A DNA stretch of 64,000 nucleotides from Armigeres subalbatus (taxonomy: Eukaryota; Arthropoda; Insecta; Diptera; Culicidae), in the NCBI RefSeq assembly GCF_024139115.2, contig NC_085141.1:380635278-380699277 (forward strand). The letters are read 5' to 3'. The notes beneath the pieces were generated by a model. It searched no databases. It saw nothing but the letters and a program-made list of their open reading frames with translations, and was not told the origin of the DNA. Shown piece after piece: positions 1 through 11,040 of this stretch (its first letter is position 1; every line of letters begins with the position of its first letter). A program made the position numbers and the translations under genes.

Positions 1-708
1 GTAAACAATACCCCTGTTGACCGTACAGTGAAGTCCAAAATAATTTGTACACGAAGGTTTAATTCGCGTGTAATATAAAGCGGCACTATCTCAATTATTA
101 TTCTCAATATCATGCTGAATATCATTTGATTTGATTATAGAGTTCAATAAATTTAGTCAAACTATTTTATATTTATGTAATACGATAATATTCGGTTTGC
201 TTTCTAGTTCAAATACATGATACAAAACATTGACCTGCACTGTGTGCCAATGATAGGCATGCCAGTATAGTGGGAACATATTGTAGTGGGACAATCTTTT
301 TTTCCTGTGCGTCGCATAAGGTGCAACCTTTGCGATAATAACACAATACCAAACGTATAACAAATTATTATTCGCTTGGTGTTAAAACACCTGAGCATGG
401 TGCCCGTTTTCTATGATATATGCGACGATTACAACTTGAATATTTTGAATACAGACGAAGTAACTCCAATAAGACTCCAAGTAACGAGCCTGGATTAAAA
501 ACAAAGAGACGCAATACTCCTACCTTTAACAACCTTGTGCTCGATTGGAACAACCGATTTGACAGCAAATGCGCTGTTCCAATTTTGACACTTCATCTCT
601 TTGTTATGAGTGCAGCCTCTTTAACTCCAGGGCCAAAAAAGTCGAAAAGAGCTGTCTTTATGCTCAAATTCTCAATATGTACGTGGATGATTCCAATACC
701 CCCATGGT
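1..708. other. No gene recognised
   Basis: AT-rich sequence with only short open frames in conflicting phases. The stretch from about 590 to 708 may be the degraded upstream part of the endonuclease fragment that follows, but I cannot align it with confidence. Confidence 0.4.
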
Positions 709-885
709 AGTGAGCACATGCCGATAGTCACTATAATCAAAAATGGCTATCAGCGATCAGAGCCAGTTAAAATTCCTTTCGACCTCACGAGGAATATCGA
801 TTGGCAAAAATTTGCATCGACGGTGAACATTGGTATTGATCCAACTGATATTCTTCCACCACTGGATGAATATCGATTCCTTTTT
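709..885 (+). pseudogene. Non-LTR retrotransposon ORF2 fragment (end of endonuclease domain)
   Basis: In the frame containing 721 the translation reads S-E-H-M-P-I-V followed by GYQRSEPVKIPFDLTRNIDW and an LPPLDEY segment. This resembles the C-terminal end of the apurinic-like endonuclease domain of mosquito non-LTR elements: the SDHLPV active-site strand, then the linker toward the reverse transcriptase. The Asp of SDH appears as Glu, so the catalytic motif is altered. The piece is about 59 codons, has no start and runs into stops, so it is a dead fragment. Family assignment is from memory of the linker wording and is moderate. Confidence 0.5.
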
Positions 886-1039
886 TTTACTTAAATTCTT
901 TTATTTAGTTCATGTTTGTGATTTAACAATGGTTTTTACATATTTAGTGTTTGGCCCTAGGCCATTCATCTATTGTTAGGATGAACTTTCGCTCACTTCC
1001 AGGATCATGAGAAGCTAAGACGGAAACACTGATAAGCGA

Positions 1040-2360
1040 AAGGTGCTCGAAGAACTGAGCACTCATATATTTGAGTTCGAGAATCAGGATGCTGTCGATG
1101 ATTTGGTACACTGCCAAAAATATCTATATAAGATATATGTGTCGCCGTTATAACTTTTTGCAATAGCTCATTTCATTTATTCAGACTAAGGCCGAAGTGG
1201 CCTGTGCGGTATATAAGAGTCTTCTCCATTCGGCTCGGTCCATGGCTACACGTCGCCAACCACGCAGTCTACGGAGGGTCCGCAAGTCATCTTCCACCTG
1301 ATCGATCCACCTTGCTCGTTGCGCACCTCGCCTTCTTGTTCCCGCCAGATCGTTGTCGAGAACCATTTTCACCGGGTTACTGTCCGACATTCTGGCTACG
1401 TGCCCGGCCCACCGCAGTCTTCCGATTTTAGAGGTGTGAACGATGGATGGTTCTCCCATCAGCTGATGCATCTCGTGGTTCATTCGCCTCCTCCACGTAC
1501 CGTCCGCCATCTGCACCCTATCATAGATGGTACGCAGCATTTTCCTTTCGAAAACTCCAAGTGCGCGTTGGTCCTCCACGAGCATCGTCCAGGTCTCGTG
1601 TCCGTAGAGGACTATCGGTCTAATGAGCGTTTTGTAGATTGTCAGTTTGGTACGGCGGCGAACTCTATTCGATCGGAGCGTCTTGCGGAGTCCAAAGTAT
1701 GTACGATTTCCAGCCACTTTGCGTCTCCGAATTTCTCTGCTGGTATCATTTTCGGCAGTCACCAGTGAGCCCAAGTACACAAATTATTGCAGCTTTTGCA
1801 ATAGCTCCACCCTAGTATAATCGATATACAACCACACATAAATTAAATAATTGCTTATTCGAGACCACACATAAAGCTTATTTGGATATATATTTTATTA
1901 GTAGTTCGCGTGGAGAATGGTTATGTGTGCGCTGATATACATCCCCAAGTAGCACACATGTCCCACATAGATTACTGCAACGGATATGCGACTTGATTTG
2001 GTCACTATCAAGTTGCTGCAACCATTTTAGTCTGACTTGTGCTGCTCGGGTCATAAGTTAAATCTATGGATTTTTGCCAATAAATATGTGTGGATTTTTA
2101 GTAGTGTATAGGCCGTCAATTCACCAGCTGAGATTTTCAACTCCTTCGAGAAGTCGTTGGGAGTAAGATGGATTTAGTATGCTTCATATGGACTGACGAT
2201 GTTCTGTCCAAGGTTGTGTGAGCTGACAAAGTGAAGACCTATTTCGGCGGTTTTCTCTGAAGGAGTTATCAAGCGATCCTTAGAGTCATCGTTGTCTAAT
2301 GGAATTAAAGGTTTAGAATTTTAGTCAATTTCCAGAATGGCTTAGCACAGCCTGGGAGAG
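1040..2360. repeat. Old dispersed repeat, interrupted by an RTE-like insertion
   Basis: Segments at 1040-1110 and 2108-2360 resemble, in the same order and on the same strand, segments at about 28018-28080 and 28108-28380 (shared phrases such as the run around ggactgacgat and gacctatttcggcg). In the second location this sequence lies between endonuclease and reverse-transcriptase remnants of a minus-strand jockey-like element, so it is probably internal sequence of such an element. The 1170-1793 RTE-like piece is inserted into it. The 1810-2100 part is not recognised. Confidence 0.45.
1170..1793 (-). mobile_element. 5'-truncated RTE-like non-LTR retrotransposon with 14-bp target-site duplication
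   Basis: The minus-strand frame 1780-1181 encodes about 199 residues matching the C-terminal part of the reverse transcriptase of the complete copy at 34448-37683: YLGSLVTAENDTSREI, TKLTIYKTLIRPIVLYGHE, DQRALGVFERKMLRTIY and the GHVARM tail motif. The catalytic palm is missing. The 14-mer ttttgcaatagctc stands on both sides (1156-1169 and 1794-1807), which marks it as a target-site duplication from target-primed insertion followed by normal 5' truncation. The 3' end at TTAGTCTGAATAAAT is the same as in the complete copy. The clade label rests on domain wording and is less certain than the retrotransposon call. Confidence 0.85.
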
Positions 2361-3361
2361 CACGGATCCTATTGGAGAAATCTATGTTCCTGAGGCCCAC
2401 CATTCTGGCCTGGATGAATTTTGTTAAGCGATTGCAGTGGAGGCAGCAACAACGTTCAAATTATATCAATATATCGCCTCAAAGCTTTAAAATCAAATCT
2501 TTTTTGCTATTATCAACTAAAATTTGACCAAAATGTCACCTTTCTGCATCCCCTCAATTGATAATAAATTTTCGGTTGAACTAAGTTTGTCTTTCTTTTC
2601 GCTAACGCTGACATTTAAACATGATTTGTTACACTTTAAGTGTGAACCGTATTAAGATGTCCACAGTTTCAATTTATGCGATATGCTTCACTACGTTTAC
2701 AACAAACAAATAAAATATGAATAGTAAATCTCAAATCACTAAACATCATTGAGGCAGAATTGGAGACAAATTCATCTAAGGCAAACATAATAAAATGTAA
2801 TTTGTATCAAATATTTCTACGAATACACCTAGTGGCATACAATTATTTACTCCATGAAAAAAAAAAAAAACAAAATATAACTTTAATTAATCTCTAAAAA
2901 ACAGAAAAATTCCCACGGTCGCAGCTCCCGCACTAATTTTATAAAACCTGACTTGACTCCCGAGACTACCGATTGCGGTGGGCAAAAGCCGAAAGTGTGT
3001 AAAGCGGAATTTTTCTGTGACAGCCGCAACGGGGCAGCAATAACAGCAGCATCAACAGCCCGCACCAGACGCCCCGAAGTGTATAGGGTTAATCATCGCA
3101 TTTTATCGCTTTGTTTACACACATACAATTGTGAATGAGAGGAACAGAAAAAAAAACTGCGCTTGAAAAACACGATTGCAATTCCTTCGTGTCGCGCGCG
3201 AAGACGAACGATCGGATTCTCGCGCCTCTCGTCCGTAGAAGAGATACGTATACTTAACGTACGGTACGCTGAAGGCTGTCGCTCTTCCTCTTTGTATTAT
3301 CTTTACTCACTTGCTGCTTGCCTTCGCTGGAAATAAATACACACGTAAAAAATGTAGGCCG
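2361..3361. other. Intergenic, upstream of the IER-like gene
   Basis: No coding signal. There is a poly-A run near 2858-2870 and a region richer in CpG from about 3180 to 3260 next to the promoter. Distal regulatory sites may lie here, but none can be named from the sequence. Confidence 0.4.
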
Positions 3362-3369
3362 TGACGTCA
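3362..3369. promoter_or_regulatory. CRE (TGACGTCA), CREB/ATF-type site
   Basis: A perfect 8-bp palindromic cAMP-response element lies 13 bp upstream of a TATA box and about 50 bp upstream of the presumed transcription start. A CRE close to a TATA box is a usual arrangement in rapidly induced early genes, which fits the IER-type product downstream. A second perfect copy lies at 3921-3928 inside the transcribed leader. Confidence 0.65.
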
Positions 3370-3382
3370 CCTTCGTGGAGTT

Positions 3383-3390
3383 TATAAATA
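3383..3390 (+). promoter_or_regulatory. TATA box (TATAAATA)
   Basis: TATAAATA is followed about 30 bp later by a TCAATTTAG stretch near 3413-3421 that could serve as the initiator. The resulting 5' leader would be about 570 nt, without introns. Confidence 0.6.
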
Positions 3391-3413
3391 TATGCAAGCG
3401 CGCACAAAACTTT

Positions 3414-3985
3414 CAATTTAGTTTCGTCTTCTGAACGGTGCAGATCAGCGTGACCCTCGCTCTTGTCGATTGATTTTTTGTGTGGGGTGAAAACAGAGAG
3501 AAGATTTATGTTTCGGTGCTCTCTCGTGCGGTTGGGAAGCGAGAGGAAAGTGAATAATTGCTAATGAGCATACATACAAACAAACAAGCGTGAGAAGAAG
3601 GGGCACGAGATCGGGCGATACGACAAATTGAGCGCAAAGTGTTCGGAAGCAATAAGGCAAAAGAAAAACAGACTGAATCAGAAGCAGACGTGAACTTTGG
3701 TGTTGAGTGTTATACTTGAATACATACGAACTGTGGCTTTGCTGATTTGAAAGCGCCAGTTGTTAGTGACTCGTGCGACATTGGATTGTTGCCTTTCGTG
3801 TGCGTGGTGGAAGATCATTGATAAAGTGTTATATGCGGACAGATAGCGAGATAGGTGGAAGCTGCGCTGCTAGCGACCATTGTGAGTCATCGGATATCTT
3901 TGTACCAGGAAGCGACGGAGTGACGTCAAGCAACGGTCCTACGCAATCTGACGACGATACGTTCAGAGCAATCAAAATTGATACC
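3414..3985 (+). other. Putative 5' leader of the IER-like gene
   Basis: The segment runs from the presumed start site to the favoured ATG at 3986. An in-frame ATG at 3833 would add 51 residues, but its context is weak (T at -3) and the extra residues lie outside the family's usual N-terminus. The leader is therefore treated as untranslated. Confidence 0.45.
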
Positions 3986-4866
3986 ATGGCTGAAGCGCAA
4001 CGACTAATTGGCATTTCGTTGGCCAAGATAGCCCAATCGCGAGTGTGTCGTGGAGGGGTATCATTGCATAAAAATTTGCTTGTAGCTACCGTGCTGCAAA
4101 AAGCGCGGTACATTTTCATGGAGGAAGCATACCATATTGTACATGGTCACTACCTTCAACAGAACAAGTGCATGGAGTTGGAGATGGAGAAGCAACGGAA
4201 TGCGGCTGCAGCGGCCGCGGCGGCAGCAGCTGCAGCTTCAGTGAATAATGTGGATGACGAAAGTTGTAGTGAAAGTGAGGATAGCGATGAGTCTGAATCG
4301 TATGCGTCAAGTGAAAATAACGATGAGAGCGATAATGAAGACAAGGAAAATAGCCCACCATCGCTTAGCGATGAGAGGGCGACGAAGATTCTTCATCGGT
4401 GTCGTACTTTGATTTGGACGTGAAGAAAGTGGAGAAAAGCAGTACTGAAAACAGCAACAAGCGGAGACGTGAAGCCACTGAATGGGAAACAGAGGAAGCA
4501 GTGCAATCCATCCTTCCCAAACGACTTAAATCCGAGTCGGATAGCAGTGTGGATGAAACTAGCAACACCAATCAAGAAAACGCTGAAGCTGTCTCCAATA
4601 CCGAATCTTGTTCCTTGGCCGAATCTGTCAACAACCAATTGGAAGCTGAAGATTTATCTTGTCGTCAAGCTGATAGCAGCCTTCCTCATACACCTTCGGT
4701 AGAGAGCATTGACCGAATAACTTCGTTGGTTTCGATATTTAGCTTTGGCAACCTGTCGCGTTCTGTTTCAACCCCGGACTTCTGTGCGGCCCAGGCGAAA
4801 GACTCCGACAGCACCCTGACTCAGCTACAACACACGCAACGTGGTTATCTAACTATGACTGTATAA
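3986..4866 (+). CDS. Immediate early response (IER2/IER5)-family nuclear protein, frame broken once
   Basis: IER proteins are small nuclear regulators induced within minutes of growth or stress signals; vertebrate members act in transcription and PP2A-linked signalling. From ATG 3986 (context ACCATGG) the N-terminus reads EAQRLIGISLAKIAQSRVCR then GGVSLHKNLLVATVLQKAR, matching the conserved IER box of vertebrate IER2/IER5. A run of about 13 Ala, an acidic Ser-rich stretch (SESEDSDESES) and DNEDKENSPP follow. The frame then breaks near 4370-4380: the upstream frame stops at 4423, and the next frame carries KRRR and PKRLK nuclear-localisation-like clusters and the C-terminal ITSLVSIFSFG...SRSVSTPDFC block. 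The span of 881 nt is one base short of a whole number of codons, so a single missing base explains it. No intron is seen. I favour a sequencing error or recent mutation because both halves look constrained. An insect name is not assigned. Confidence 0.8.
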
Positions 4867-5705
4867 CTACTGCTGCTCCAACAAGCACTAGATTACGACG
4901 CCAAGTATTAGCAATTAAAAATTCATACTCCTGTGATCCGTACACGTTGTGATGTGTGCTTCGTTATTGTATCGTTGCCAATGCCGCAATCACCAACAAC
5001 GCGGGTCCGGGAGCGTGCGTTGCGAAAATGGTGCTGAACCGAGTGTTGGTTCGTGGTCTTACATGGAAGGTGCCGTTTGCACACCCTGAGCCGAAGTATT
5101 CGCGCTATTGTGGCGCTTCATCTTGGTTATCGATCAGTATCATCATAGTCAGCCCAACGAGGTTCAGCTCGTGTTTTAATTGTCGTCACAGTGCGGTATC
5201 GCTACTGCATGCCAGCTATGACTAATATACGATCAAACAAGACCAGGAAATGATAATAATAAAAAGAAGAAACAACGTAGGGGAATAACATCTCAATATC
5301 AAGGCTTGTGATACATCACTCACTCCCACATGCGTAATTCATTACTAGAGTGTCAGGAAAGAAAATAGCACAAAGACGAGGCAAAGCCGTTTGGTTCAAC
5401 AGTTTTAAAAGCGGAAGACATTGCGTTAGTCACGTAAAAGCAAGATTTCTCACTCAACGCCGTGTATCAGTGAAGAATAATTACGTTTTGAACTATCTAG
5501 TGCTCAGCGCTCTCCCGCAGTTATTTGGCACATTGGCAGTCAAAACTAGGAGAAGCAACAACAGAGATCACGAAAGAGAGAGAAACTGCCATGACGAGAG
5601 AAAACTATTACGTTCAGAAGTCGAGACACGCGGTATTCAGTGCACTCTGTAAATTTTACATGTGTTCGAAGCTAAATTGGCGTTAAAGCAGATAATTTAA
5701 ATAAA
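4867..5705 (+). other. Putative 3' UTR of the IER-like gene with two candidate poly(A) signals
   Basis: AATAAA occurs at 5258-5263 and 5700-5705. No convincing second gene is present; open frames at 4956-5225 and 5350-5652 show no recognisable motifs and lie just after the stop codon. Which signal is used cannot be decided from sequence. Confidence 0.4.
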
Positions 5706-7411
5706 GAAAACTCTGTTCGCAAGGAAATCGTCGATAGCTCTTCCGGTGCACTACTATTTGTTACCTTTTCAGTTACATCGATTAAATTATCTGCTGATTC
5801 ATTGATTCAAATATTTTTAATTTCGATTTGAATGAATTTTATTTAGCACTATAAGTGAAAAATAAAAGCAAGCTAATACAAAACGAGGTTATTTAAAAAT
5901 CACGAATGCCAAAACTGCTAAATAACTGTTTATGCTGCTAGGGAAAAAGAAACAAAGAAATAAACTTTATATGGCACAATCTATAAAGTGCACTCTCTTT
6001 CATCTGATTGCCTCCTAGAGTAGAAACGCCAATGATTGTAGACCAAGACCAAAGGTGATTGTCGACTTAGTAGTATGAAGGCACGAAAGAGCATCAAAAA
6101 GAAGGCATAATCATAACTGTTTCGTCTGTACGCTGGCTCCCGTTGATCTCCCGATAGTCAAACATAAGGAAAAGTGGCGGTGAGTTTTATTAGCGAGAGC
6201 ATGTCCACCAATTCATTGTTTCCATAAACTCCAACCGGTTGTACATATTATTTTCTTTCTCTTTCGCTCCGTTACACGGAGGGCGATGAACCCACTTAAG
6301 TAACACCGAATATCATTTAAATTCGCCGTAGTTGCGACTCATTAATATGTGTGTGCGACATCCGTGCCAGATGACGTTCTTCATTTGGCGCATTGTGGGC
6401 CTTCAGGCAGACACATAATACCATCACCATTGGACAGTAAATAATCCATTAGTGAGCGACCACGAAAGTGAAAGTTTATATAAGTTTACCCGCCTCGGCC
6501 TATGATTTAGTCCTCCAAATCTCAAACACATGTTTGTGGGTAAAGCGAAAAAATTACACAGCTGAACTAGCTGCACCTATTGATGTGCAACCATTTAGAA
6601 GTGACCCCTCTCCAACCGTTTGATGTCTATCTCCGCAATGTGCAGCAATTCTCACGTAACGTAAAGCTCTCTGACATGGATTCGAAGAAGGAAAATAATA
6701 ATGTTGAATGCTCTCGAGGAGACACAATCATGCCACTAGACGGAGCAATTATTAGCCTGGTTATGTAAACATCACTACACTTCAAACAGCACATGAGTTA
6801 ACTGTACCTCTTGAAAACGAATCAGCAAACTCTAGAGATGATTTTTAATTTCATTTTCAAATCTTGCTAATAAGCTTAGATAGCTGTTAAAAGTAGAATT
6901 TTTGAAATGAATTATTCTTGCAGCAGAAAGATCAATGAGGTAACACATTTAACAAACACATTATTCAATTTTGAACATGGTCCTCGTCAAATGAATATTC
7001 TTAGTTGAGTAGTTTTACACTATATCATGGAGCAGTACACTAAGCGTTAGTTGTAGTCATTGATACGGAATCTGGCTCTGTTTTAGGAGCTACATTAAAT
7101 ATCATTTCCAACTACTGCATAATGTTAACTTATTAAATAATCAAAATTGTACAATTGTGTAATAAATGAGTTTTAATATATATAAAAAATATTGTATAGT
7201 TCCTTTCAAATTTAAGATAATATCACATCCTTTCCCTTTTTTTGTAAAATATTCAGTCGGATAAGTTATAATGTTAATATCCAACATTTTGCGCTCTCTG
7301 TAGTGGTGGTCTTAGAACCCTCTACAGCTTTTAGACTACGAGCTACATTCGTTTCGTTTTACTAGTTTAAATCTAAACTGAAAACATTGAATCAACATCA
7401 ATAACACTCCT
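5706..7411. other. No gene recognised
   Basis: AT-rich intergenic DNA. The 62-codon frame at 6580-6768 begins at TTG, not ATG, and has no recognisable domain. Confidence 0.4.
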
Positions 7412-7665
7412 CCTTAGCCATAAATGTGCGGCTAATCAAAGAAAGACCATGCTGATCGTGTCTGGGTTCAATTTCCGATCTAGGAAAGTCTAGTAAATTT
7501 TCGGGTTGGAAATTTTTTCAACTTTCCTGAGCATAAAAGTATCCTCATGTTAGGCTCAGATATACGAATGTAAAATTACTATTTAATTTGGTTTAGAAAC
7601 CTCGCCGTTTTTAAGCTGAGGAAGTGCTGGATGATTACTATTCTGCGAAGCAGCAATGTCCCTTC
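7412..7665 (+). mobile_element. tRNA-derived SINE, Feilai-type, diverged
   Basis: The sequence opens with a degenerate A-box region (ccttagccataaatgtgcgg). It continues through a B-box-like gggttcaatttcc at about 7464 and then the tail typical of the abundant Aedes tRNA-SINE (phrases near gcataaaagtatcctcatg, gatatacgaatg, tagaaacctcgccg). These phrases match the Feilai-type consensus I remember, with numerous substitutions and some deletion. The SINE is a main reason for placing the window in Aedes. Confidence 0.65.
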
Positions 7666-7796
7666 ATCCCTCTAACACGGCTAGAATTTCAATTGCTTGT
7701 CACCTCGAGCATGGTCCAAGTCCAATGTTCGTATAGCATTTATGCGCGTTTTGTGCATACTACATTTGGGGCAGATGTTAATCTGTTTAGACTGTT

Positions 7797-8133
7797 TTTG
7801 CCTTTCTCGTGCAACAAAGTTTTACCGAAAGGCTGTCATTTCACTCCAAAATCGATTTTTTTTCATAGAAGTATCGGAGACCCATGATGTTATATACCAA
7901 TCGACTCAGTTCGTCGAGCTGAACAAATGTCTGTCTGTCCGTGTGTGCACACGAAAACCGAAAAACATTGGCCACTTTTTCATATAGTAATTCTTAACCG
8001 ATTTTCTCTTGCCTTGTTGATCACTTTTGAATTTGATTACGATCGACCATTGCGTTTAAAAGTTATGAAGAAAATAGAATCGAACTATATAAGCGCCATA
8101 TAAGGTTGGTGTCTTGGCTAAATGCGAGAAGAT
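7797..8133 (+). repeat. Dispersed mosquito repeat, copy 1, truncated by Juan-like element
   Basis: It starts with the phrase tttctcgtgcaacaaag, runs through ggagacccatgat and tgtctgtctgtccgtgtgtg, and stops inside ggtgtcttggctaaatgcg. A second, longer copy is at 26602-27190. The right end abuts the 3' end of the Juan-like element, which may have inserted here. Confidence 0.55.
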
Positions 8134-10790
8134 GCAACGATTGTTGTCTAAAATTGGAAATTATTTTGTTGGACATTTATTGCAATTTCTCAATATTAGA
8201 AATTCTATGAAGTTCATTGGTACTATACCACGGAGGCAACTTCAGAATCATTTTCAGAATTTTATTTTGAATCCTCTGGAGTGCCTTCTTTCTGGTATTG
8301 CAGCAACTAGTCCATATTGGCACAGCATACAACATAGCAGGTCTAAAAATTTGTTTGTAAATCAAAAGTTTGTTCTTAAGACAAAGTTTTGATTTTCTGT
8401 TTATAAGTGGATATAGACACTTAATATATTTGTTACATTTGGCTTGAAGGCCTTCAATGTGATTTTTAAAAGTTAATTTTTGATCTAGCAGAAGTCCTAA
8501 ATATTTAGCTTCGCTAGACCAATTAATTGGAACCCCATTCATAGGAACAATATGTCTGCTAGATGGTTTTGGAAGCATTCGGGGAAATTTTCCATTTTTG
8601 CAAGTAAGTGGAGAAAATATCCAAACTTTTTTGCGATCTACTACAAATGACACGAAGGCTACGCCCTTTGGCTGAGAGACCTGTGTCATCTGCAAACAAA
8701 GATTTTTGACACCCTGGTGGTAAATCAGGTAAGTCAGAAGTAAAAATGTTATACAAAATGGGCCCCAGTATGCTGCTATGGGGAACACCAGCTCTTACAT
8801 GTAATCTATGAGATTTAGAATTCTGATAGTTTACCTGCAGTGAGCGATCTGATAAATAATTTTGGATCAGTTTAATAATGTACAGAGGAAAATTAAAATT
8901 CATCAATTTTACAATCAAACCTTCATGCCAAACACTGTCAAATGCTTTCTCTATATCAAGAAGAGCAACTCAGTCGAATATCCTTCAGATTTGTTGAGCC
9001 GAATTAAGTTCGTAACTCTTAATAACTGATGAGTGGTTGAATGCCCATGGCGAAAACCAAATTGCTCATCAGCAAAAATAGAATTGTCAATAATATGAAC
9101 CATCATTCTATTTAAAATAATCTTTTCAAACAGTTTGCTTATTGAAGAAAGCAAACTGATTGGGCGATAACTAGAAGCCTCAGCTGGATTTTTGTCCGGC
9201 TTCAAAATTGGAACAACTTTGGCGTTTTTCCATTTATCTGGGAAGTATGCCAATTGAAAACATTTGTTAAGTAAATTAACCAAAAAGGATAAAGAGCTCT
9301 CAGGAAGTTTTTTGATAAGTATGTAGAAAATACCATCATCACCCGGGCTTTCATATTTTTAAATTTTCTAGTAATAGATCTCACTTCATCCAAATTAGTT
9401 CCCAACGAAGGGTCAAAACATTATCTTGGTTGAGAATGTCTTCGAAGCTCCGTGTAACCTGATCCTCAATTGGACTAGTGAGACCTAGACTAAAATTATG
9501 GGCACTCTCGAACTGCTGAGCAAGTTTTTGAGCCTTTTCGCCATTTGTTAATAAAATTTTATTTCCCTCTTTAAGCGCTGGAATTGGCTTTTGAGGTTTT
9601 TTAAGAATTTTCGGTAATTTCCAAAAGGGTTTCGAACTGGGATCCAACTTCGAGACATTATTCTCAAAGTTGGTATTTCTCAGAATAGCGAAACGTTTTT
9701 TAATTTCATTTTGCAAATCTCGCCAACTAACTTTCAACGCGGGATCGCGAGTTCTTTGGTATTGCCTTCGCCTCACATTTTTAAGACGGATCAGTAGCTG
9801 AAGATCGTCGTCAATAATAATGGAGTTGAATTTAATTTCACATTTAGGAATTGCAATGCCTCTGGCTTCGACAATTAAATTTGTCAAAGATACGAGGGCA
9901 TTGTCAATATCACTTTTGGTATCCAAAGGAATAATAACATCAAAATTCCTATCGATATATGTTTGATATAAATCCCAATCAGCTCTGTGATAATTAAAAG
10001 TAGAGCTGATTGGATTAGAAATGGCTTCTTGTGAGATTTCAAATGTCACAGGAAGGTGATCAGAGTCAAAGTCAAAGTCAGCATGAGTTACCAATTGGCC
10101 ACACAGCTGACTTGAATCCGTTAAAACTAAATCAATTGTAGAAGGATTTCGACTGGAAGTATAACAAGTAGGGCCATTGGGATATTGAATAGTATAATAT
10201 CCCGCAGAACAATCTTCAAATAAAATTTTGCCGTTGGAATTGCTTTGAGCATTATTCCATGAACGGTGTTTAGCATTGAAGTCACCAATTACGAAGAATT
10301 TTGATTTGTTGCGAGTCAGAATTTGAAGATCAGCTTTCAACAAATTCTTTTGCTGCCTATTGCATTGAAAAGGCAAATATTCTGCAATGAAGGAAAATTG
10401 ACCAAAATTAGTTTCAACAGAAACTCCTGTCGTAGCCAAGCAAATCCATCTTCCATTGCTCAGTTCGATTGGAGAAGAATTATTTCGATATTAGAGTTAG
10501 AAGGAATATCTGAAGTCTCCAGCATCCTTCTATTTTTGCGCGCTTTGGCAAGACGGTCTTGAAACCTTGTTTCTTCGAAGGAAGTGGAGAATTCAGAGAC
10601 TGCTTCCTCTTGTTTTTATTAATAATCATTGCTAAACGTGGCGACGTGATCTTCTAAGAGTTTTTTTTTTCCCCCAGAACGGTGTCTCTGCAGGATTACC
10701 ACCGCTTGTCGGAATCTTACTTCCGCAAACAAGTCCAACGTAAAACGAAGGCACGGGTCCTTGCAAAAATCGTAACAGGATCAGTGGGTA
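8134..10790 (-). mobile_element. Juan-like (jockey clade) non-LTR retrotransposon, internally deleted and frameshifted
   Basis: Minus-strand frames in order give: a short ORF1 start (ATG near 10629, NKNKRK then LNSPLPSKKQGFKTVLPKR); an abrupt join near 10445-10470 to the endonuclease domain (VIGDFNAKHRSWNN, DSDHLPVTFEIS) in 10439-9381; reverse-transcriptase blocks KVVPILKPDKNP, SYRPISLLSSISKLFEK and DEQFGFRHGHSTTHQLL (9283-8951); and the catalytic SLFADDTGLSA (8918-8559), ending with the thumb to about 8130. The palm motif is FADD. ORF1 is reduced to its first ~60 codons and the N-terminal half of the endonuclease is lost. Several frameshifts separate the pieces, so it cannot be autonomous. 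10630-10790 is the 5' untranslated region. The Juan name is from familiarity with mosquito elements; jockey clade is safer. Confidence 0.8.
10336..10790 (-). repeat. Juan 5'-end segment, copy A of a direct duplication
   Basis: This 455-bp segment is nearly identical to 12734-13190. It includes the 5' UTR, the ORF1 start and the same ORF1-to-endonuclease deletion joint. Confidence 0.85.
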
Positions 10791-11040
10791 TCAGGTATCA
10801 GGTATCAGAACGTCGGCTCAGGAGGCACGTTCCCCTCAATTTGGGAGATTTGTGCCATCGCCTTCACTGGCCTTTCTCATCATTTACCTGACGGAAAAAG
10901 GAAGTGAAAAGGGGAAAGGAAGAGGAAGTGAAGTTGGAAAGGAGAATGGAACCATTTATAGGAAAGCCAATTATGTGGACTCACACGCATTCAGCTAGGG
11001 ACTAAAGAGAGGTCACAAAAACACAGAGGACGTAACAATG
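10791..11040. other. Unassigned spacer between Juan 5' end and tandem array
   Basis: Begins with a short tandem tatcagg duplication at 10788-10803, then purine-rich sequence. No coding signal. Confidence 0.3.

Noticed and set aside
3773..3985. Upstream extension of the IER-like protein from 3773 or 3833
   Set aside because: 3773 is GTG, 3833 has weak context, and family N-termini begin at the EAQRLI box; ATG 3986 has a strong context.
4956..5652. Frames of 89 and 100 codons after the IER-like stop
   Set aside because: No recognisable motifs, and the second frame starts at GTG; they fit a 3' UTR.
7464..7477. Internal Pol III B-box as a tRNA gene
   Set aside because: The surrounding sequence matches a SINE and cannot fold as a tRNA cloverleaf.
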